Below, piece by piece: positions 1 through 4,162 of a stretch of DNA of 6,378 bases. Position 1 is the first letter of the stretch; every line of letters starts with the position of its first letter. The notes beneath the pieces were generated by a model. That model was given only the letters and a program-made list of their open reading frames with translations. It had not been told where the DNA came from and made no database searches. The translations under genes were made by a program, and so were the position numbers. This DNA is from Deltaproteobacteria bacterium (GTDB taxonomy: Bacteria; DRYD01): contig JAPYWL010000060.1 of NCBI GenBank assembly GCA_028276365.1, forward strand, positions 1-6,378, given 5' to 3'.

Positions 1-248
1 TTTAAATTAAAACCATTTTCGGGTAATAAATTATTATCCAATAAAGGTTTAGTAAAACCTGGAATATAAAGATTTTTATAATCCTCATCTTTTATATTCC
101 TTGAAAAATAAGAAAAATCAGATATTACAGATATATTTGGATTAAATTTAGTTTGAGAGAACGGATTAGAACTCGCTTCTACTAAATCATCTATTATAAA
201 AACTAATATGAATAAAACTAATAATAAGACTTTAAATATTTTAATCAT
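1..248 (-). CDS. N-terminus of an exported, probably outer-membrane beta-barrel protein (TonB-receptor-like); runs off the left edge
   Basis: About 82 codons are visible from an ATG at 248-246, behind a strong Shine-Dalgarno (GGAGGAG, 8 bases or fewer from the ATG). This RBS settles the start. Residues 1-25 look like a signal peptide: lysines at 3 and 6, a Leu/Ile/Val/Phe core at about 7-19, and a likely cleavage site after VEA (23-25). The mature start has NPNISVISDFSYFSR (37-50), then IPGF (62-65) and NGFNL (78-82). I recognise this order from the start of proteins often annotated as zinc-regulated TonB-dependent outer-membrane receptors or uncharacterised barrels, where NGFN is followed by the first strands. 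The His-rich loop often found between IPGF and NGFN in that family is absent here. The barrel itself is outside the window, so transport function is inference. The preceding gene encodes a small HxH/CxxC protein, which would fit a metal-linked pair. Confidence 0.72.
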   Translation of the reverse strand, partial: MIKIFKVLLLVLFILVFIIDDLVEASSNPFSQTKFNPNISVISDFSYFSRNIKDEDYKNLYIPGFTKPLLDNNLLPENGFNL

Positions 249-290
249 TTTTATCTCCTCCTTTTTTGTTACTTATCACTATAATAAAAA

Positions 291-319
291 ATAACAGATG
301 CTAAATTAAAATAAAACAA
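291..319 (-). promoter_or_regulatory. Weak sigma-70-like promoter candidate for the exported-protein gene
   Basis: On the minus strand TTGTTT (319-314) is followed after 17 bases by TGTTAT (296-291), about 43 bases before the ATG at 248. The hexamers match the consensus at three and four of six positions. The spacing is ideal, but A+T-rich DNA yields such matches often. If real, the promoter lies directly downstream of the palindrome at 323-345, and its transcript would lack the anti-Shine-Dalgarno arm at 380-393, escaping that control. Confidence 0.2.
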
Positions 320-320
320 A

Positions 321-347
321 CCTAAATTAAGATAAAACCGATTTAGG
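321..347 (-). terminator. Weak hairpin with U-rich tail: possible terminator or attenuator
   Basis: CCTAAAT (321-327) and ATTTAGG (341-347) form a perfect 7-base inverted repeat with a 13-base loop. Read on the minus strand, the second arm is followed by a T-rich run (TTTGTTTTATTTTAATTT), as in an intrinsic terminator. The stem has only two G-C pairs, so it would be weak on its own. It lies inside the loop of the larger 253-393 inverted repeat and between two genes on the same strand, so partial termination or attenuation before the outer-membrane gene is possible. Confidence 0.3.
323..345. promoter_or_regulatory. Possible Fur/Zur-family operator
   Basis: Read on the minus strand, this 23-base imperfect palindrome starts TAAATCG and ends AATTTA. 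The Bacillus Zur box as I remember it is a 23-base palindrome with TAAATCG and CGATTTA ends. Most outer positions agree and the middle does not. The site is upstream of a gene resembling zinc-regulated outer-membrane receptors, which is the main reason to list it. In sequence this A+T-rich a partial match is weak evidence. Confidence 0.2.
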
Positions 348-362
348 ATAAATTAAGATAAT

Positions 363-728
363 CTAAGATAAATTAAGATAAAAAGGAGGAGATCTAATAT
401 TAATATGTGATAATATAATACTTAAAACTAATTTACTTTCTAACTTAAAAAAACAATTAATAAAATCTAAATTTATAGAGATTCTATTTTTTAAATCAAC
501 ATTATTAGATTTTGAGATGTTATAATTTGATAATAATAAACATATTGAACAATTTTCATTTGATAAATTATTAGCATTATGTTTATGAAAATAATAAGAA
601 GGGTTTAGATTAAAGAAAAATAAAAATAAAGCTAATAAAAAAAATAGATTAAATTTAGTAGCTAAAAAATTTATTCCCCTTACATAAAAATAATTATGGA
701 ATTTAAGGAATAACTTAAAAGATCTCAT
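363..728 (-). CDS. Small membrane-anchored protein with HxH and CxxC (DUF2946-like pattern)
   Basis: This 121-residue protein has a basic N-terminus, one hydrophobic helix at about 27-40, then HKH (48-50) and NCSIC (Cys60, Cys63), with a further Cys92. A second hydrophobic stretch (about 100-108) leads into a short R-S-P-P tail (112-115). The order helix, His-x-His, Cys-x2-Cys, Arg-x-Pro-Pro recalls small DUF2946-type proteins often found beside metal-related outer-membrane receptors. Metal binding by the His/Cys cluster is inference. The start is the ATG at 728; only a poor AGAG lies upstream of it, 25 bases after the HD-domain gene ends, so translation may be weak or coupled. The in-frame AAGGGG further in has no usable start codon after it. 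The last codons contain one arm of the inverted repeat that can pair with the next gene's RBS. The product is probably real, but the family assignment is tentative. Confidence 0.62.
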   Translation of the reverse strand: MRSFKLFLKFHNYFYVRGINFLATKFNLFFLLALFLFFFNLNPSYYFHKHNANNLSNENCSICLLLSNYNISKSNNVDLKNRISINLDFINCFFKLESKLVLSIILSHINIRSPPFYLNLS

Positions 729-753
729 TTATTATACTCTAAAGTTATTATAT

Positions 754-1440
754 TTAAACCATCCTTTGGTTATTAATGATTAATGCGAATTCACAATTAA
801 TAGCTTCGGCACTTCTTTTACACATCTTCATCCTATGTAAAAATATCTCAAAATACTCAATAATAGAAGAAAAATTAGTATTTATCTTTAAATCAATAAT
901 AATAGTTGGCTTGGAATTAGAATTAGAATTATCAATTATTAATTGATCTTTTTCAACAGCATAATTAACTCTATCATGAATATCAAAAGTATTCATATCA
1001 TTATTTTGAACTCTGCTTCTATGAACATCACTCTTATCAGCAATAATTAAAGAAGCTGCAATAGGATCAGGGATATCTAAGAAATGATCATCTTCATGAG
1101 CCCCAATAGCTGACATAACTTTTATTATATCATTATATTCTACATTCATCTCTTTTAATATATCCAAGGCCAAAAATGCACCACTAATTTCATGATTATA
1201 CCTGGAAACTAAATTCCCGATATCATGTAAAAAACCTGAGATCCCAGCTAAATAAATATCATTTTCAGGATAATTTAGTTTTCTAAGAATATACATAGCT
1301 CTTTGAGAAGTTATCTTAGCATGTCTTATCCCATGCTCAGTATAACCCCAAGCCTTTAAATTAGCGTTAGCTTTCTGTAAACAAAATAAAACCTTAGGAT
1401 TCTTTTCTAAATTATATAAAACTTGCTTTAAATAAGTCAT
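754..1440 (-). CDS. HD-domain metal-dependent phosphohydrolase
   Basis: The 228-residue protein belongs to the HD superfamily, whose members hydrolyse phosphate esters using one or two metal ions. Visible ligands are His40 in GIRH (with His36 just before), the HD pair His72-Asp73 in LHDIGN, His83, His115 in GAHED, and Asp135 in ADKSDVHRSRV (134-144). A conserved block FDIHDRVNYAV (152-162) and a C-terminal helix EYFEIFLHRMKMC (195-207) match a widespread, uncharacterised group of about 220-230-residue bacterial HD proteins, so length is normal. The substrate is unknown, and it lacks a fused GGDEF, PAS or RelA synthetase domain. The ATG at 1440 follows AGGAAGGGAG (1457-1448), a good ribosome binding site. 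A likely extended -10 promoter lies upstream, so the gene may start its own transcript with the small His/Cys protein downstream. One oddity is an Asn-Ser repeat at 171-176 encoded by tandem hexamers. Confidence 0.9.
   Translation of the reverse strand: MTYLKQVLYNLEKNPKVLFCLQKANANLKAWGYTEHGIRHAKITSQRAMYILRKLNYPENDIYLAGISGFLHDIGNLVSRYNHEISGAFLALDILKEMNVEYNDIIKVMSAIGAHEDDHFLDIPDPIAASLIIADKSDVHRSRVQNNDMNTFDIHDRVNYAVEKDQLIIDNSNSNSKPTIIIDLKINTNFSSIIEYFEIFLHRMKMCKRSAEAINCEFALIINNQRMV
914..931. repeat. Tandem hexamer GAATTA x3 inside the HD-domain gene
   Basis: Three perfect tandem copies of GAATTA (914-919, 920-925, 926-931) encode the Asn-Ser repeat at residues 171-176 on the minus strand. The unit is a multiple of three, so gain or loss of a copy keeps the frame. 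The segment lies between the conserved DRVNYAV block and the C-terminal strand, probably in a surface loop. Confidence 0.7.
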
Positions 1441-1473
1441 ACCTCATCTCCCTTCCTAAAATCAAATAATAAT

Positions 1474-1502
1474 ATTATAACAAAAGAGCAATTAATAATA
1501 AG
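1474..1502 (-). promoter_or_regulatory. Extended -10 promoter ahead of the HD-domain gene
   Basis: The minus strand reads TGTTATAAT (1482-1474): a perfect TATAAT with the TG of an extended -10 one base upstream. The -35 position, 17 bases further up (1502-1497), reads CTTATT, a poor match, which an extended -10 can compensate for. Transcription would start near 1467, giving a leader of about 26 bases that includes the AGGAAGGGAG ribosome binding site. This would separate the HD gene and those after it from the queuosine gene's transcript. Confidence 0.5.
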
Positions 1503-1507
1503 AATAA

Positions 1508-2677
1508 TTAATAATAAATTGAAATAACTCTATGATAAGGTAAATTAAACTCCGTATTTTTAGCAATGTTCCATAAAATATTATCTAATAAAGCTTCATT
1601 AATCCCAATTTTTTTAGCTATTTTTTCACAAGCTACTATAGTAGCACTTCGTATCTCTATCTCTTTCTCTTTTGAAATAATTAAACCCTGTTTTATCTCA
1701 TTCCTTAAATCATCTGTATAATTAATTATTTTTTTATATTCTAATAATTGAGGCAACTTGTAATCTGCAAAAATAGTTAAATCCTTTATATTCTTAAAAT
1801 TTAATAATCTTAAATAAGGGAATTTATTTATTAACTCTTTTGCATTTTTTTCATAATATTTATAAAGTAAATACAGGTCATGAGCTAATAACTGAGCACG
1901 CTTATAAAAATATACCTCTATAACCTGTTCATTCTTTAATACATAATCCCCCTTATCCCTATAACTCTTAAAATTATAAATAATATTATCTAAAAACTTA
2001 TTAACATCTAAGGACTTATCAAATAAATTTAATATTTTATTACTTTCATCATCTTCCTTAAAATAAGTTCTTATTTCATTGACATTTTTAATATCTTCCT
2101 TAGAGATAAAAATTTTTTCATATAATTTAGTTAAAGGTTTGCCTAAGATATTTTCTCCTAATTCTCTTAAATTAGTTACTCTCTCTTCTAAAAGCATTAA
2201 CTCTCCTTTAAAATATCTTATATCTCCATATAATGGATAAAGCATTCTTAATAATTCACCTTTAAATAGTTTAGCCCAATAAGATGGTTTGTCAAATAAA
2301 GGATTAGATATAGCTTCCTGTTTTAAAGCTAAAGCCAAAGCTAAATATCCACTTACTAATTCCTCATTATCACCTTCTTTAAAAACTAAAGTCCATTTAT
2401 CCCTCTCATTTAAATTCCAAAAACAAAAATTAATGGTATCAAGTACAAAAAAATACCAAATACTTCTAAGTGGATTACTTAAATCTATATAATGATACTT
2501 AGGTGATATTATCTTTTCAACATTATCATAACTATACTCCTTTAAATAATTCTTTAGATCATTATTAACGAAATCATCAATGGCTTTATCATTAATAGAA
2601 ACATATTTAGCATTGTTAACAACTTTATTAGCACTATCTCTTATTTTATCTGTTATTTTCTTAGTAGTTATAATCAT
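1508..2677 (-). CDS. qng1: Queuosine salvage protein, queuosine 5'-phosphate N-glycosylase (Qng1/DUF2419)
   Basis: The family releases queuine base from queuosine 5'-monophosphate so that tRNA-guanine transglycosylase can reuse it in wobble position 34 of GUN-anticodon tRNAs. Recognisable family blocks occur in order: WYFFVLDTINFCFW (74-87), GYLALALAL (110-118), the LLEERV segment (162-167), SYRD (238-241), VYFYKRAQLLAHDL (255-268), the hallmark FADYKLPQLL (303-312), EIEIRSATIVACE (339-351), LLDNILW (363-369) and the C-terminal PYHRVISIYY (380-389). The aspartate in FADYKLPQ (305) is a likely active-site residue. At 389 residues it is somewhat longer than the human homologue (about 340); the extra length appears to be in the charged middle, about 170-235. 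The ATG at 2677 follows AAGGGGTGA, four bases away. No queuine transporter or tRNA transglycosylase gene is in the window. The flavoprotein gene ends 50 bases upstream, so co-transcription is likely. Confidence 0.93.
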   Translation of the reverse strand: MIITTKKITDKIRDSANKVVNNAKYVSINDKAIDDFVNNDLKNYLKEYSYDNVEKIISPKYHYIDLSNPLRSIWYFFVLDTINFCFWNLNERDKWTLVFKEGDNEELVSGYLALALALKQEAISNPLFDKPSYWAKLFKGELLRMLYPLYGDIRYFKGELMLLEERVTNLRELGENILGKPLTKLYEKIFISKEDIKNVNEIRTYFKEDDESNKILNLFDKSLDVNKFLDNIIYNFKSYRDKGDYVLKNEQVIEVYFYKRAQLLAHDLYLLYKYYEKNAKELINKFPYLRLLNFKNIKDLTIFADYKLPQLLEYKKIINYTDDLRNEIKQGLIISKEKEIEIRSATIVACEKIAKKIGINEALLDNILWNIAKNTEFNLPYHRVISIYY

Positions 2678-2698
2678 ACTTTCACCCCTTCTAAAATA

Positions 2699-2731
2699 TA
2701 TTTTTATTTATTTTTAGTTATTTTTATTTAT
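2699..2731. repeat. 13-base direct repeat in the AT-rich intergenic gap
   Basis: TATTTTTATTTAT occurs at 2699-2711 and again at 2719-2731, 20 bases apart; the second copy covers the stop codon of the flavoprotein gene. The gap is almost pure A and T and has no clear terminator hairpin or promoter. Low-complexity slippage is the simplest explanation. Confidence 0.5.
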
Positions 2732-4089
2732 ATTAATTCATTAAGGATTTCAGATAAAGTAGGGTGAGGAAATACAACTACCTCACTATGATAACTTAAT
2801 AAAACAGAAACCAATAAATCTACATCATTGCCTATCATATGAGCTCCTAATATTTCTCCTAAATTATTATATATTATTTTAACAAATCCGATTCTATCAA
2901 GATCAGCAATAGCTTTAGGATTAGCTGAAAAATACGCTTTCCTTACTATTACATTATTATTTAACTTATTCTTAGCTTCATCCTCTGTTAATCCATAAAA
3001 CGCAGCCTGAGGTATAGTAAAAACTACACCAGGTATTAAGCTCTCTATATTTAAAGTATATTCATAAGATAATTTATTTTTATAAAAATAATCTACAATA
3101 TTTTTAGCTACAATTTTGGCTTGATACTCTGCTTTATGGGCTAACATTTTAAAAGAAGTAACATCACCTAAACCAAATATTAACTTCTTACTCCCTTTTA
3201 ATCTTAAATTATTATCAAAATAAATATTATTTGTATCAGATTTATTTATTAGCTCTAAAGGTAAATTAGGTTTTCTACCAATTGCAGAAATTATATAATC
3301 TACTTCCAATTGCTCCAATTTTCCTTCTTTTTCAAAAATAACTAAATAACTACCATTATTTTGTTTTATTTCTATTAACTTAGAAGATATAAATATATTA
3401 ACATTATCTTTATTAAGGTGCTTAAATAATTCATTGGATATTTCTTTATCAGCATTAAATAAAATTCTATCAGTTAATTCAACAATATAAAACACTGATT
3501 TTTTAAATATACTAAATAAAGATGCAGTTTCTAAACCTATATATCCCCCTCCTACAATTAAAATTCTACTTCCTTTAGCTAAATCATTTAAAAAATCTTT
3601 TAACTTATCTCCCCATAAAGTTCTATTATTTAATATTTTAGAATCATCCTTAATATCTGATTTAACTAAATCCAATATATTGATGGGATAACTACCAGTA
3701 GCTAGTGCTAAAACATCATAATTATACTCTTTGTTAAAAATAATAATTTTATCGTTATTAAATTTAGCAGTATCAAAAATAACATCTATCTCTAATTTTT
3801 TTAGTTTATCTTCTATACCCTTTCTTATAGTATTAACTACCCTTCTTATATTAGTAAAGATATTATCAGGATTTAAAGTTATATCAGTATTAAAAATTTT
3901 TTGGGTTTTATAGAAATTTTTAGAGAAATTAAATAAAGCTTTAGAAGGAATACACCCTACGTTAGTACATTCTCCTCCTAAAAACCTATCCTCAATTAAA
4001 TAAATTTTACTCTCAAAACCTAAGCTTCTTAATTCCTCAGCTAATTTTACACCACCTGGTCCACCACCTACTATAAAAACTTCTTTCAT
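2728..4089 (-). CDS. Dihydrolipoyl-dehydrogenase-like pyridine nucleotide-disulfide oxidoreductase
   Basis: This 453-residue class I flavoprotein disulfide oxidoreductase uses FAD and NAD(P)H to exchange electrons with a disulfide or similar substrate. It has an FAD-binding GGGPGG (8-13), the redox-active pair Cys41/Cys46 in GGECTNVGCIPSKAL (38-52), and the ATGS motif (130-133). The NAD-binding VGGGYIGLETAS (179-190) is followed by Glu204 at the end of the second strand, which favours NADH over NADPH. It also has the second FAD motif GLGDV (306-310), a dimerisation domain from about 347, and His442/Glu447 in HPTLSE, the base pair of the partner subunit. All catalytic parts are present. The tail after HPTLSE is only six residues, shorter than in many homologues. 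No 2-oxo-acid dehydrogenase or lipoyl-protein gene is in view, so the partner is unknown. Mercuric reductase is less likely without an N-terminal heavy-metal domain or C-terminal cysteines. The ATG at 4089 has AAGG 11 bases and AAAGGGG 17 bases upstream, so initiation may be inefficient. Confidence 0.9.
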   Translation of the reverse strand: MKEVFIVGGGPGGVKLAEELRSLGFESKIYLIEDRFLGGECTNVGCIPSKALFNFSKNFYKTQKIFNTDITLNPDNIFTNIRRVVNTIRKGIEDKLKKLEIDVIFDTAKFNNDKIIIFNKEYNYDVLALATGSYPINILDLVKSDIKDDSKILNNRTLWGDKLKDFLNDLAKGSRILIVGGGYIGLETASLFSIFKKSVFYIVELTDRILFNADKEISNELFKHLNKDNVNIFISSKLIEIKQNNGSYLVIFEKEGKLEQLEVDYIISAIGRKPNLPLELINKSDTNNIYFDNNLRLKGSKKLIFGLGDVTSFKMLAHKAEYQAKIVAKNIVDYFYKNKLSYEYTLNIESLIPGVVFTIPQAAFYGLTEDEAKNKLNNNVIVRKAYFSANPKAIADLDRIGFVKIIYNNLGEILGAHMIGNDVDLLVSVLLSYHSEVVVFPHPTLSEILNELI

Positions 4090-4162
4090 AACTTTATTAA
4101 CCTTAACCCCTTTCTTTTATATTTTTTATATTTTTTTATAAAAATGAATCTATTTTATAAAA

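Larger units (their letters stand above)
302..380. repeat. Four direct copies of a TAAATTAAGATA-type 12-mer
   Basis: Exact copies of TAAATTAAGATA lie at 323-334, 349-360 and 369-380. A one-mismatch copy (TAAATTAAAATA) lies at 302-313. Start-to-start spacings are 21, 26 and 20 bases, close to two helical turns for two of the intervals. The last copy overlaps the 3' end of the small gene ending at 363; the others lie in the gap before the exported-protein gene. They could be operator half-sites or AT-rich sequence expanded by slippage. The number of copies in an otherwise short gap argues somewhat for a binding site. Confidence 0.55.
253..393 (-). promoter_or_regulatory. Long-range inverted repeat pairing the RBS of the outer-membrane gene with an upstream anti-Shine-Dalgarno
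   Basis: Plus-strand 253-266 (ATCTCCTCCTTTTT) is the exact reverse complement of 380-393 (AAAAAGGAGGAGAT), with 113 bases between the arms. In the minus-strand transcript the upstream arm is a CU-rich anti-Shine-Dalgarno lying within the last codons of the small HxH/CxxC gene, where it encodes the Ser-Pro-Pro-Phe region. The downstream arm is the ribosome binding site of the exported protein gene. Pairing would hide that site. A ribosome finishing the upstream gene would cover the upstream arm, so translational coupling is one possible mechanism. The pairing is directly visible; its regulatory use is inferred. Confidence 0.5.

Noticed and set aside
380-393. AAGGAGGAG on the plus strand considered as a ribosome binding site for a plus-strand gene
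   Set aside because: No plausible plus-strand reading frame follows it. It is the complement of codons in the small minus-strand gene and one arm of the inverted repeat.
2289-2492. Plus-strand open frame of 67 codons
   Set aside because: It is antisense within the strongly conserved Qng1 coding region, has no RBS or recognisable protein features, and is best explained as a shadow frame.
2699-2731. AT-rich direct repeat considered as an origin or protein-binding iteron
   Set aside because: There are only two copies in a 50-base low-complexity gap between co-directional genes, with no replication gene nearby.
3731-3913. Plus-strand open frame of 60 codons with hydrophobic translation
   Set aside because: It is antisense to the flavoprotein gene; its hydrophobicity arises from reading the complement of Lys/Asn/Asp/Glu-rich codons. 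There is no supporting RBS.
4137-4159. Inverted repeat TATAAAA / TTTTATA in the gap after the LuxC-PaaK gene, considered as a terminator
   Set aside because: The stem is only A-T pairs, and on the transcribed minus strand it is followed by an A-rich rather than a U-rich run, so it does not resemble an intrinsic terminator.
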